Of a stretch of 64,000 nt of DNA, positions 1 through 8,690 are shown piece by piece. The translations under genes were made by a program, and so were the position numbers. The stretch is from Gemmatimonadaceae bacterium. GTDB taxonomy: Bacteria > Gemmatimonadota > Gemmatimonadetes > Gemmatimonadales > Gemmatimonadaceae. Under the pieces are notes generated by a model, which had not been told where the DNA came from, ran no database searches, and worked only from the letters and a program-made list of their open reading frames with translations. Positions within the stretch are counted from its first letter, which is position 1, and each line of letters begins with the position of its first letter. Location: positions 124,001 through 188,000 of the forward strand of contig JABAQJ010000001.1 of the NCBI GenBank assembly GCA_019186945.1, written 5' to 3'.

Positions 1-230
1 ATGCCGATAGGCTTCGGAGAATGGGATCGTTCGCCCTACCTGACTCGCTCCCTTACGAGAGCTTCCGGTCATTGACGGTCGAGGCAAGGCAGAAGCTTGC
101 AGTTAGGCGCCCGTCATCACTCGCTCAGGCCGCGTCTATCCCGGGAGTGGGTCCGAACGACCTGCAAAACCTGATCATCGAAGTTGAGCGTTGGCGTCGG
201 GTTGCTGCGAGCGCCTCGCATGCGTCCTAG
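1..230 (+). CDS. mnmG: tRNA uridine-5-carboxymethylaminomethyl enzyme MnmG, C-terminal part
   Basis: The frame is open from the window edge to a stop at 230, so only about 75 C-terminal residues are present and the start lies outside. They match the end of MnmG (GidA): a Y-E-S-F-R-S-L-T-V-E-A-R-Q-K-L stretch, an R-P-S-S-L-A-Q-A motif and an I-P-G-V-G-P-N-D segment, which correspond to the helical C-terminal domain that contacts MnmE and tRNA. MnmG with MnmE modifies the wobble uridine of several tRNAs. The partner mnmE is also in this window but about 27 kb away (27160-28512) instead of adjacent as in many bacteria. Confidence 0.9.
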   Translation, partial: ADRLRRMGSFALPDSLPYESFRSLTVEARQKLAVRRPSSLAQAASIPGVGPNDLQNLIIEVERWRRVAASASHAS

Positions 231-261
231 GCGGAGGCCCGCGTGACATTAGCCCACACCG

Positions 262-2334
262 ATGACTCTGCCCGATTCCCAAGACCGGTCGTCCTTTGCC
301 ACGTCGGGCTCTTGGGTACGAGTCCTTCTGGTACTCGGAATCGGTTTGCTCGGGACGCTACCTGCAGCGAATTGGCTTGACGGCGGCCACGACGCGCCCT
401 GGTTCAACGAGATTGCCAGCGAGTGGTTGAGCGGGACCGCGATCGCGGTCGGCACCGGACTCGTCCTGGCCATATTGTCGCGACGCTTTCCGTACCTGTG
501 GAACCGGGATCTCGCGACCAGAGTCGCGCAGGCAGCCGAGGCGAAGCGCTGGCGAACAGGCATCGTGTGGTCCGCATCGATGTTCCTGCTGTATGCAACG
601 ATCGCGCGGACTGTCTTTGATGGGCGGCCCCTGCTGATCGACGAGCTCGTCCAGGTCATGCAGGCGAAGATCTTCGCCCGAGGGCTTACTTCGCTTCCTG
701 CGCCCGCGCACCCGGAGTTTTTCAGCATTCTGCACGTCGTGGACTTTGGAGGCCGCTGGTACGCGCAGTTTCCGCCTGGTGGCCCCGCGATGCTGGTACC
801 AGGCGTCATGCTTGGGGCACCGTGGCTAGTGGGTCCCATCTGCGGAGCGCTTTCCGTATTGTCGTTCTGGCTGTTGGCTCCCAGCCTGGATCCACGCCCG
901 ACGGTCAGGCTCGGTGCGACGCTGGTATTCTCCTGTGCACCGTTCATGCTGTTCATGTCGGGCTCGCACATGAACCATGTGCCGACACTCATGTGGAGTC
1001 TGTTCGCGCTCCTCGCGCTGATTCGCGTTATCGGGGCGACTTCCGCTGTGCCGCTGGCCTCGGCCTCGTTAGGCTTCTGCCTCGGCATGATGGCGGCGAT
1101 CCGACCGGTCGACGGAGCTGCGTTGGCGCTGCCTGTCGGCGGCTGGCTCCTGTGGCGTACATGCCGCGGGCGCCTTCCGCTTGGCGATCTTCTGCTTGCG
1201 GGCACTGGCGTCGCGATTCCACTCGCTGGCGTTCTGCTCTTCAACCTGCGCACGACTGGCGATCCGTTTCTCTTCGGCTACGAACTGCTCTGGGGCAAGA
1301 GCCATGCGCTCGGATTCCACAGTGCGCCTTGGGGTGTAGCCCATACGCCGTCCCGCGGACTCGAGCTGTTGAACCTGTACTTCCTGCGCCTGCAGACCTA
1401 CTTTCTCGAAACGCCGTTTCCGTCGCTCTTGCCGGTGCTCGGTGCCTTGGCGCTGGGGTCGCTGCGCTCGAGCCTCGATCGGGTGCTGCTATGGAGCGGT
1501 GGGTTGCTGCTGGCGGGGTATTTCGCCTACTGGCACGACGGATTCTATCTCGGGCCGCGTTTCATGTTTCCGTTGATGCCTCTGCTCGCGTTGTGGTCGG
1601 CACGGTTTCCTGCCGAGGTACGCAGACGCAGTGGACCGGGGAGCATGACGGTGAGAGCAGTGACGTTTTCGCTCGTGGCCGGCGCCATGATCGCGCTGTG
1701 CGTGGCTGTTCCGTTCCGCGTCAGACAGTACGCGGGCGGATTGACGTCGATGCGGTTGGACTACACCGGGCCGGCTCGTCGTGCCAACGTGTCCAATGCG
1801 ATCATCCTCGTCCGAGAGAGCTGGGGGACGCAGCTGGTCGCACGTATGTGGGCACTCGATGTGCCCCGGAGCGAAACAGAACTTCTCTACCGCAACGTGG
1901 ACACGTGTCTGCTGGAACAGCGGGTGCAGCAGCTCGAACAGCAGGGGACGCGCGGTCGCACGGCCATTGCCGCGCTCGTGCCGCTGCTCCGGGATTCGGC
2001 GCGTGTCGAGAAGACATCGCTTTCGCCTGACCGCACTGAGCGGATGCTCCCTGGAACCCATTACGCTCCTGTGTGCGTCACGCGCATCAGTGAGGACCGT
2101 GCGGGGTTCACGCTACTCGCGCCGTTGCATGCCATGGAACTGGGCTCGAACGTCTACGCACGGGATCTCCATGCTCGAGACACCTTGTTGTTGAAGCTGT
2201 ATCCTGAGCGTGCGGTGTTCCTGCTTTCGCCGCAGGGCAACGAAATCGGCGCCCCATTACAGCTGCAACGAGCCTCGGTCGACTCCATGCGACAGGCTTG
2301 GATGAGCGAGCGGGAATCCGCTCCCCGGCCTTGA
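262..2334 (+). CDS. Multi-pass membrane protein, GT-C (family 39-like) glycosyltransferase
   Basis: 690 residues with about ten or more hydrophobic helices in the first two thirds and a soluble C-terminal third of about 200 residues. A D-E pair near residue 128, in the loop after an early membrane segment (L-L-I-D-E-L-V-Q), fits the acidic motif in the first periplasmic loop of GT-C enzymes that use polyprenyl-phosphate sugars. A Q-F-P-P-G-G segment follows, also seen in such proteins. The likely role is transfer of a lipid-linked sugar at the outer face of the inner membrane. Acceptor and sugar cannot be told. It starts 31 bp after mnmG on the same strand. The fold class is moderately sure, the activity is inferred. 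Confidence 0.6.
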   Translation: MTLPDSQDRSSFATSGSWVRVLLVLGIGLLGTLPAANWLDGGHDAPWFNEIASEWLSGTAIAVGTGLVLAILSRRFPYLWNRDLATRVAQAAEAKRWRTGIVWSASMFLLYATIARTVFDGRPLLIDELVQVMQAKIFARGLTSLPAPAHPEFFSILHVVDFGGRWYAQFPPGGPAMLVPGVMLGAPWLVGPICGALSVLSFWLLAPSLDPRPTVRLGATLVFSCAPFMLFMSGSHMNHVPTLMWSLFALLALIRVIGATSAVPLASASLGFCLGMMAAIRPVDGAALALPVGGWLLWRTCRGRLPLGDLLLAGTGVAIPLAGVLLFNLRTTGDPFLFGYELLWGKSHALGFHSAPWGVAHTPSRGLELLNLYFLRLQTYFLETPFPSLLPVLGALALGSLRSSLDRVLLWSGGLLLAGYFAYWHDGFYLGPRFMFPLMPLLALWSARFPAEVRRRSGPGSMTVRAVTFSLVAGAMIALCVAVPFRVRQYAGGLTSMRLDYTGPARRANVSNAIILVRESWGTQLVARMWALDVPRSETELLYRNVDTCLLEQRVQQLEQQGTRGRTAIAALVPLLRDSARVEKTSLSPDRTERMLPGTHYAPVCVTRISEDRAGFTLLAPLHAMELGSNVYARDLHARDTLLLKLYPERAVFLLSPQGNEIGAPLQLQRASVDSMRQAWMSERESAPRP

Positions 2335-2525
2335 CGGCTGCCGGCAAGTCCAGCGACCGGTTTCGTTGACCATTCCCGCAAGATCGTGGTGCAATTCCAT
2401 GGGATGACCCGCGCGGAACAGGACTCGCGAGTGGACGGTATCGGCCAAGCAGTTTACGCTTGGCGGTGTCCGGGCTGACTGATCGCGCAGTTAGTCACGG
2501 TATGCTACTTAATGACATTGGACGA

Positions 2526-3245
2526 ATGAGCCGACTTCCCACTTGCGGTGTCCTGCTCCCGCTTCTTCTCGGACTGTCGCCGGCCGTTGGCCTTGGGCAG
2601 TCAGCCCCTGCGAGTCCGAGCGTTCCCCCAAGTATCGTCGTATCTGCTATCGGCGAGGCAAGCATCCAGCCTGACCGTGCGACGATGATGTTCTCCGTTG
2701 AAACGCGAGCGCCGACCGCGGCTGCCGCCGGTGCTGAGAATGCTCGTCTCCAGCGAGCCGTAACCGATGCACTTCGAGGCAGGATTGCCTCCTCGGATCG
2801 CTTATCGACGGCGGGCTATTCCGTCAGTACCGACGACCGCTATGAGGACGGACAAAGGAGAGTCACAGGGTACATCGCGCGAAATACGGTTGTACTTGAG
2901 ACGCGATCCATTGAGCGGGTGGGCGCCTACATCGATCTTGCCCTTTCCAGCGGCTCGAACCTGGTATCCGGCCTCCGCTTCTGGGCATCGGCTGCAGACA
3001 AAGCCCGACGGGAGGCGCTGGCGGACGCAGTAAAGAGGGCACGCGCTGACGCCGAAGCCATCGCGGCAGCTGCCGGGGGATCTCTGGGACAGCTATTGGA
3101 AGTTCAGTCTTCGTCTCCAGGCGGTCCAATCATCATGGAGGCGATGGCGATGCGGTCCGCCGCCACCGAGACGCCCATTTCTCCTTCTGAACAGACCGTG
3201 TCCGCCACAGTGTCGGCGAAGTGGGTGTTTGTCGCCAAGAGGTAA
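2526..3245 (+). CDS. SIMPL domain (DUF541) periplasmic protein
   Basis: The frame opens at 2460, but the ATG at 2526 places a clean signal peptide first (M-S-R-L-P-T then a Leu-rich core ending near G-L-G-Q-S), so I use it; 239 residues. The mature part has the SIMPL pattern: V-S-A-I-G-E-A-S-I-Q-P-D-R-A near the N terminus, repeated A-rich helices, a G-Y-I-A-R-N-T-V segment and A-R-R-E-A-L-A-D-A-V-K-R-A-R near the C-terminal half. These proteins are exported and their biochemical role is poorly known. The gene ends 32 bp before the parS site of the parAB locus and is probably not functionally tied to it. Confidence 0.8.
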   Translation: MSRLPTCGVLLPLLLGLSPAVGLGQSAPASPSVPPSIVVSAIGEASIQPDRATMMFSVETRAPTAAAAGAENARLQRAVTDALRGRIASSDRLSTAGYSVSTDDRYEDGQRRVTGYIARNTVVLETRSIERVGAYIDLALSSGSNLVSGLRFWASAADKARREALADAVKRARADAEAIAAAAGGSLGQLLEVQSSSPGGPIIMEAMAMRSAATETPISPSEQTVSATVSAKWVFVAKR

Positions 3246-3276
3246 GGCTTCACACTGGGATGGAGTAAGCGTGGAA

Positions 3277-3294
3277 TTGTTCCACGTGGAACAA
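3277..3294. promoter_or_regulatory. parS: parS centromere-like site
   Basis: A perfect palindrome, TTGTTCCACGTGGAACAA, lies 47 bp upstream of parA. Its 16-bp core (3278-3293) differs from the widely conserved bacterial parS consensus TGTTTCACGTGAAACA at two symmetrical positions (T to C and A to G), which keeps the palindrome. It is the expected loading site for the ParB encoded at 4200. Its position inside the parA promoter region also allows autoregulation; that part is inference. Confidence 0.92.
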
Positions 3295-3341
3295 CTTTCT
3301 GGCTCACCCGGAGCGAGCGGCATATATTCCTCGCGCCTCAG

Positions 3342-4160
3342 ATGCGAACGGGTACCAGGTTGGCGCATGTCATCGCAATTGCGAACCAGAAGGGTGGCGT
3401 CGGAAAGACGACTACAGCGATCAATCTTGCTGCATCCCTGGCGCTCTCGGAACGTCGTATCCTGCTGGTTGATGGAGATCCACAGGGGAACGCTACCAGC
3501 GGGATAGGAATCCAAGCCCGGAGTCTGCCCAGAACGATCTACGACGTCATTCTCGGCGCATGTGCCGTCGATGAAGCGATCGTGATCAGCTCTCATTTCC
3601 CGACGCTCCATGTCCTTCCCTCGACTCCTGACCTGGCCGGGGCCGAAGTCGAGCTTGTCGGAGTAGATTCCCGGGAGTTGATGGTGCGACACGCACTGGA
3701 TTCGCTCCGGCGCCGCTACGACGTGATCCTTATCGATTGCCCGCCGTCGCTCGGGCTTATCACAGTCAACATGCTGGCGGCAGCCGACTCTGTTCTCATC
3801 CCCCTCCAATGCGAATACTTCGCATTGGAGGGTATCTCCCAACTTATGAGTACGATCCAGCTAGTACAGCGAAATCTCAATGAGCGATTGACGCTCTTTG
3901 GCGTCCTTCTAACGATGTACGACGCCAGGCTAAACCTGTCGCGACAGGTCGCCGAAGATGCTCGCGCTTACTTCGGAACATCTGTTTTCACCACGGTCAT
4001 CCCCAGAAACGTCCGACTCGCCGAAGCCCCAAGCTTCGGTCGACCAATCATCTCCTACGACGTTTCTTCAATCGGCTCCGCTGCATACATGCAAGTGGCA
4101 AATGAAGTTGTCACTCGTCTGAAAACGTATGTTTCCGAGCCCGAGACGGTCGTCTCCTGA
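3342..4160 (+). CDS. parA: Chromosome partitioning ATPase ParA/Soj
   Basis: 272 residues. The deviant Walker A motif K-G-G-V-G-K-T-T sits at residues 17-24, the first Asp switch as L-V-D-G-D-P-Q-G-N at about 42-50, and Walker B as I-L-I-D-C-P-P-S around 128-135. This is the standard Soj length with no N-terminal DNA-binding domain. ParA binds DNA non-specifically in its ATP form and is released by ParB, driving segregation of the origin region. ATG at 3342 follows the parS site; parB begins 39 bp after the stop, so both are probably co-transcribed. Confidence 0.97.
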   Translation: MRTGTRLAHVIAIANQKGGVGKTTTAINLAASLALSERRILLVDGDPQGNATSGIGIQARSLPRTIYDVILGACAVDEAIVISSHFPTLHVLPSTPDLAGAEVELVGVDSRELMVRHALDSLRRRYDVILIDCPPSLGLITVNMLAAADSVLIPLQCEYFALEGISQLMSTIQLVQRNLNERLTLFGVLLTMYDARLNLSRQVAEDARAYFGTSVFTTVIPRNVRLAEAPSFGRPIISYDVSSIGSAAYMQVANEVVTRLKTYVSEPETVVS

Positions 4161-4199
4161 CCAAACCCGATCACTCCACATCCTCGCGAAATACACACC

Positions 4200-5099
4200 G
4201 TGACTGATCCACCTAGACGCCTTGGCCGTGGGCTGGAAGCGCTGATCGGAGGGGCCGGTCATGAGACCCGAACACCCAGCACTGAGCTGCCGAAAGACAT
4301 ACCCATTGAACTCATTCGGCCAAACCCGTTTCAGCCCAGACGCGAGTTCCGCGCTCAGGACATGGACGAATTGCAGGCCTCCATGAAGGCGAGCGGGCTC
4401 CTACAACCCATCGTGATCCGGACGGCTGATAATGGCTTCGAACTCGTCGCCGGCGAACGAAGACTCCGTGCCGCAACCGCGATTGGCTGGACTTCGATCC
4501 CGGCTGTCGTCCGATCGTTCGATGACCGTGACATGCTCACCATGGCGCTGATAGAAAACCTGCAGCGCTCTGACCTCAACCCGATCGAGGAGGCCGAGGG
4601 ATATCACCGACTGCAGGACGAGTTCCGGCTGACGCAACAGGAGATCGCAAACACAGTCGGGAAGGAGCGCTCGACCATCGCCAACCTGCTTCGCCTGCGC
4701 TCGCTGCCCGAGGCAGTACGCGAAATGGTTCGCCAAGGCCGGCTGTCGGTCGGCCACGCGCGCGCGCTACTCGCGCTGCCTGGCGGCACCGACTTGACAG
4801 CTGTCGCCGAACGAGTCGCGCGCGATAGCCTGACGGTCCGCGATGTCGAGCGTCTCTCGCGCTCGGCTCACGTTGACCGCCCGCCGCGATCCGAAGCACA
4901 AGCAAGGGAGCCGGTTTCCTCAACTGAAACGGCGGAGACCAGAACTATCGCCGACAAACTCCGCCGTTTTCTTCAGACGGATGTGGCAATCACCGCTGAT
5001 CGTCGGGCGCAGGGAGACATCCACATCCACTTCTACTCCGCAGATGATCTCGACCGCTTGCTCCTCAAGATTCTCGGTCCTGACTGGCAGCAGCATTGA
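4200..5099 (+). CDS. parB: Chromosome partitioning protein ParB/Spo0J
   Basis: 299 residues from a GTG start. Conserved opening R-R-L-G-R-G-L-E-A-L-I; ParB/Srx domain with N-P-F-Q-P-R-R, G-L-L-Q-P-I-V-I-R and the CTP-binding E-L-V-A-G-E-R-R-L-R-A-A (about residues 81-92); helix-turn-helix region L-T-Q-Q-E-I-A-N-T-V-G-K-E-R-S-T-I-A-N with L-R-L following; and a C-terminal dimerisation segment. It loads on parS and acts as a CTP-dependent DNA clamp that stimulates ParA. It forms the segregation module with the upstream parA and parS. Confidence 0.97.
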   Translation: MTDPPRRLGRGLEALIGGAGHETRTPSTELPKDIPIELIRPNPFQPRREFRAQDMDELQASMKASGLLQPIVIRTADNGFELVAGERRLRAATAIGWTSIPAVVRSFDDRDMLTMALIENLQRSDLNPIEEAEGYHRLQDEFRLTQQEIANTVGKERSTIANLLRLRSLPEAVREMVRQGRLSVGHARALLALPGGTDLTAVAERVARDSLTVRDVERLSRSAHVDRPPRSEAQAREPVSSTETAETRTIADKLRRFLQTDVAITADRRAQGDIHIHFYSADDLDRLLLKILGPDWQQH

Positions 5100-5476
5100 C
5101 CATATTCGTGGTAGCTTCCTTCTGATCGGCGATTCCGATTCGATAGCGGATCCTCGCATAACCTTTCTCCCCAAGAGGGGAAGTCCCACTGACTACTCGT
5201 CGAGAATGCGTTCCAGCAGGAGATCGGCTTCCCGGCCGTGGCTTCAGCGGTGAACGTTGTTTGCGCACCGGCTTCTTCAGTGGCGACGTCGAGACAAAGA
5301 GCATTATTGTCCTTTGAATGTGGTCGACCGACGACACTGTTCGCATGTTGAACCCTAACGCGCGCGCCGCGATTCATCCGTTGCGGCCGCTACCGCAACC
5401 TCACTAGCCCTCACTCGGCCGCATAGAGCGTCTTGCCTGGCAGTACTGTCTTCGACGCGGTCTGGATTCTCGTTTC
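5100..5476. other. Non-coding gap of 377 bp after parB
   Basis: Short frames cross this interval on both strands but none looks like a known protein or keeps codon use like its neighbours. I considered a decayed cytoskeletal (bactofilin) gene, often placed near parB, but could not support one. No RNA gene, strong hairpin or obvious sigma-70 promoter was seen. It probably holds the promoter for the BMP transporter operon that starts at 5477. Confidence 0.4.
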
Positions 5477-6484
5477 GTGCGCATTCCGCATTTCCTCTCC
5501 GCTTTCGCCGCCGCACTCGCCTTGGCGTGTACTGGCGATCGCTCGAAGGACGCAGACGCTTCGACGACTTTTCGCGTCGCCCTTCTCACGCCTGGCCCGA
5601 TCACAGATCACTCATGGAACGCAGGCGCGTATAGTGGTCTGCTCGAGATTCGCGATAGCCTCGGCGCGGAAATCAGCCACATCCAAACAAAGACGCCCGC
5701 GGAGTTCGAGGAAAACTTTCGCGAGTACGGGAAGCGCGGATACTCGCTGATCTTCGGCCACGGGTTCGAGTTTCAGGATGCCGTGCGACGTGTCGCACCG
5801 CTCTTCCCGAAGAGTGTCTATGTGGTGACGTCCAGTCAGCTGGCAGGCCCGAACTTCGCAGGAATACGCTTCGCGTTCGAGGAGCCTGCTTACATCGCGG
5901 GGATGATCGCGGCCTCGGTGTCCCGAACTGGAGTAATTGGGCTCCTTGGTGGAACGGAGCTTCCGCCCGTTCACGCCGGGTTTACAGCCTTCAGGGACGG
6001 TGTGCGTCGGGTGCGCCCGGAGTCTCGGATTCTTGTCTCCTTCGTGGGCAACTGGGACGATGCCAGTGCAGCGAAAGAGCAGGCACTCGCCCAGATTGCC
6101 CAAGGCGCAGACGTCATCTTCCAGAACGCGGATGCGGCAGGCTTGGGCGTATTCCAAGCCGCTCGTGAGAAAACGGGCGTAGTCGTCATCGGCTCCAATT
6201 CCGACCAGAATGGTGTTGCGCCTGATGTGGTGCTGGGAAGCGTCGTGATCGACTTGCCTCGCGCGTACCTCACGGTCGCCCGCGTCATCCGCGACGGTCG
6301 CTTCACCGGGTCCGTCTTTGAGCTTGGCGCCGCAAGCGAAGTAGTCCGCTATGTCGCCAACCCAGCCATGCCCGGGCGTGTTCCGCACGCAGCGCAAGTT
6401 ACCGCGGACTCGGTCTGGCAAGCCTTCGTCAACGGCTCGTTTCATCTGGATCCGGACGAAGCCACACGCGAGACATCTCGTTAG
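5477..6484 (+). CDS. BMP-family substrate-binding lipoprotein of a nucleoside ABC importer
   Basis: 335 residues from a GTG start. An N-terminal lipoprotein signal ends in A-L-A-C with Cys18. The Bmp/PnrA-like domain shows the typical D-H-S-W-N-A-G-A-Y-S-G opening (near residue 48), S-L-I-F-G-H-G-F-E-F, the F-E-E-P-A-Y-I-A-G-M segment, and G-L-L-G-G-T-E-L-P before F-T-A-F-R-D-G-V. BMP proteins bind purine or other nucleosides outside the membrane and deliver them to YufOPQ-type transporters. The ATPase and two permeases of that system follow at 7257, 8687 and 9772, so this is most likely their receptor. The real substrate is not visible from sequence. Confidence 0.87.
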   Translation: MRIPHFLSAFAAALALACTGDRSKDADASTTFRVALLTPGPITDHSWNAGAYSGLLEIRDSLGAEISHIQTKTPAEFEENFREYGKRGYSLIFGHGFEFQDAVRRVAPLFPKSVYVVTSSQLAGPNFAGIRFAFEEPAYIAGMIAASVSRTGVIGLLGGTELPPVHAGFTAFRDGVRRVRPESRILVSFVGNWDDASAAKEQALAQIAQGADVIFQNADAAGLGVFQAAREKTGVVVIGSNSDQNGVAPDVVLGSVVIDLPRAYLTVARVIRDGRFTGSVFELGAASEVVRYVANPAMPGRVPHAAQVTADSVWQAFVNGSFHLDPDEATRETSR

Positions 6485-6486
6485 GT

Positions 6487-7260
6487 ATGGTAACGGCTGG
6501 CGAAGTTGCGAGGTACCTGGACGATCTTCTCGAGACAGGCGAAGTCCCGGACTACCCCGGAGCACTCAATGGCCTCCAGCTCGATCATGTCGGTCCTGTA
6601 CGGGGCATCGCTGCTGCTGTCGACGTCTCGCTCAGCGTCATCACGGCAGCCGTCTACGCAGGTGCCAACCTGCTTGTCGTCCACCACGGCCTGTTCTGGG
6701 CTGACCGCGAGCGCATCGTGGGTGCGCGGTATGAGCGACTCCGACAGCTCTTTTCGCACGATATTGCTGTCTATTCGTCACACCTGCCGCTGGATGCGCA
6801 TCGATCCGTGGGCAACAACGCCCTGCTCGCGAACACTCTCGACCTCGAACCGAGTGGGGGGTTCGCGCATTTCCAGGGTGTCCCTATTGGCGTGATGGGG
6901 CGGGCCGAACTCCCGACGGCTCGACTTGTGGAACGCGTTCGGTCGGCAGTATCACCGTGGGGCGGAACCGTAACGGCGACGGCACACGACGATCGCCGGA
7001 TAACGCGCGTGTGGGGCATCTGTACCGGGGCGGGAGCGTCCACAGCGACTTTGCAGGAAGCAGTCTCTCAGGGAGTCGATACTCTCATCGTTGGCGAGGG
7101 CCCGCATCATACCGCGGTCGACGCTCCGGACCTTGGCTTGGTCGTGGTCTACGCCGGACATTACGCGACCGAGACCCTTGGCGTGCAGGCAATCGCGCGC
7201 GATGTGTCGGAGCGATTCGCTTTACCCTGGACTTTCGTGCACGTACCGAGTGGACTGTGA
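6487..7260 (+). CDS. Nif3-like dinuclear metal-centre protein
   Basis: 257 residues, beginning 2 bp after the BMP gene. Nif3/YbgI features include Y-P-G-A-L-N-G-L-Q-L-D near the N terminus, L-L-V-V-H-H-G-L-F-W (the metal-binding His pair, about residue 65), Y-S-S-H-L-P-L-D-A-H, and the C-terminal G-E-G-P-H-H-T and Y-A-G-H-Y-A-T-E-T segments that supply the other metal ligands. Members form hexameric rings with two metal ions per subunit; some have been linked to GTP cyclohydrolase I-like activity or nucleotide metabolism, but the function is generally uncertain. Here it sits inside a nucleoside importer operon and its stop overlaps the start of the ATPase. Confidence 0.88.
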   Translation: MVTAGEVARYLDDLLETGEVPDYPGALNGLQLDHVGPVRGIAAAVDVSLSVITAAVYAGANLLVVHHGLFWADRERIVGARYERLRQLFSHDIAVYSSHLPLDAHRSVGNNALLANTLDLEPSGGFAHFQGVPIGVMGRAELPTARLVERVRSAVSPWGGTVTATAHDDRRITRVWGICTGAGASTATLQEAVSQGVDTLIVGEGPHHTAVDAPDLGLVVVYAGHYATETLGVQAIARDVSERFALPWTFVHVPSGL

Positions 7261-8690
7261 GCGATCGTCTGCTCGACCTGCGGAACGTCCAGAAGCGTTT
7301 CGGTTCGGTCGTTGCACTCGATGGTGTTTCGCTTCAGGTCGCCAGCGGTTCCGTGCACGCGCTGCTTGGCGAGAACGGAGCAGGCAAGACAACGCTGATG
7401 CGAATCGCATACGGCCTCACACGACCCGACTTAGGCCGGATCGGGGTGGGCGGCACGTGGCGCCACTTCCGCTCGCCGATGGATGCCTTGGACGCCGGCG
7501 TTGGCATGGTGCAGCAGCACTTCTCGCTCGTGCCCTCGATGACTGTCGCGGAGAATGTGGTGTTAGGCACACGCCTTCCTTTTCGTCCCACGGTCATTCG
7601 ACGCATCGTACTCGAACTCGCCGAAAAGACAGGACTTCCTGTCGACCCCGACGCTCGGGTTGAGACTCTGAGTATCGGTGCCCAGCAGCGAGTGGAGATC
7701 CTGAAGGTCCTCGTGCGTGACGCTCGCGTGCTGATATTGGACGAGCCCACTGCCGTTCTCCCACCGCAGCAGGGCAGGGAGTTGCTGAGTTGGGTCCGGA
7801 ACTTCTGCACGGAGGATCGCGCCGTCGTGCTTATCACCCACAAGCTCGAGGACGTGCGCGCCGTGGCCGATGCCGTAACGGTGTTGCGAGGTGGCAGGTG
7901 CATCCTTACCGGTAAGACTTACGACATCCCTGACGACACGCTTGTAGGTGCGATGCTTGGCGCACCGCTCGAGCCCGTCGAGCGCGTTGTGCGTCACGCA
8001 CCCTCTGGCCCTCCGATCCTCCAAGCGAAGGACGTAACTCTTCGCGATGCGCGCGGGATCGTACGCATTCGCAATGCGGACTTCTCGGTTAGAGCCGGTG
8101 AGGTTATCGGAGTGGCGGGTGTGGAAGGTTCGGGTCACCGTGAGTTGCTGAGGGCAGTCGCCGGCCGCCTCAAGCCTTTTTCTGGATCTCTGGTACTTCC
8201 CCAACGTGTCGGATATGTGCCGGAGGACCGACAGAACGACGCATTACTGGCTTCCCTGGATCTCCGACAGAATCTGCTGCTCCACGACGCCGCGAGGCGT
8301 CGCGGCTTCTTGCGATGGAAGTCCGTGGAACGGTCGGCTGAGTCCTTGATATCGGCTTTCGATATCCATGCTTCTGGCCCGCGAGCAGCCGTCGATACAC
8401 TTTCGGGCGGAAATCAGCAGCGGTTCGTCCTTGCGCGGGAGATCAGCGATCGTCCCGACCTGCTCGTAGCAGCAAATCCCACCCGTGGGCTCGACGTCCG
8501 GGCCGCACAGTATGTGTTGGAGCTGCTCGGCAAGCTGCGCGATGATGGAATGGCGGTAATCATCCAGTCCAACGACATCGACGAACTGCTGGAGACCTGC
8601 GACCGCATCCTCGTGACGCATGCCGGGCGTGTCAGGGAAGCTCGTCCGGACAGGGATCTGATCGGCCGAATCATGGTTGGCGCCGCTTGA
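7257..8690 (+). CDS. Nucleoside ABC importer ATPase with two ABC domains (YufO-like)
   Basis: 477 residues from the GTG that overlaps the preceding TGA (GTGA). The frame is open further left, but the protein proper starts here, next to D-L-R-N-V-Q-K-R-F-G. The first ABC domain has Walker A G-E-N-G-A-G-K-T-T (about 40-48), signature L-S-I-G-A-Q-Q-R and L-I-L-D-E-P-T. The second has a degenerate Walker A, G-V-E-G-S-G-H-R-E, signature L-S-G-G-N-Q-Q-R and V-A-A-N-P-T-R-G-L-D, which is usual for sugar and nucleoside importers of this class. It powers the permease pair encoded downstream. Confidence 0.92.
   Translation: MSDRLLDLRNVQKRFGSVVALDGVSLQVASGSVHALLGENGAGKTTLMRIAYGLTRPDLGRIGVGGTWRHFRSPMDALDAGVGMVQQHFSLVPSMTVAENVVLGTRLPFRPTVIRRIVLELAEKTGLPVDPDARVETLSIGAQQRVEILKVLVRDARVLILDEPTAVLPPQQGRELLSWVRNFCTEDRAVVLITHKLEDVRAVADAVTVLRGGRCILTGKTYDIPDDTLVGAMLGAPLEPVERVVRHAPSGPPILQAKDVTLRDARGIVRIRNADFSVRAGEVIGVAGVEGSGHRELLRAVAGRLKPFSGSLVLPQRVGYVPEDRQNDALLASLDLRQNLLLHDAARRRGFLRWKSVERSAESLISAFDIHASGPRAAVDTLSGGNQQRFVLAREISDRPDLLVAANPTRGLDVRAAQYVLELLGKLRDDGMAVIIQSNDIDELLETCDRILVTHAGRVREARPDRDLIGRIMVGAA

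Noticed and set aside
822-2030. 402-codon plus-strand frame inside the glycosyltransferase gene
   Set aside because: It overlaps the 690-residue membrane protein throughout, has no hydrophobic pattern of its own and is Arg/Ala-rich as expected for an out-of-frame shadow.
5100-5476. Possible decayed bactofilin gene after parB
   Set aside because: Only a short stretch looked vaguely repetitive; no frame carries enough of the family pattern.
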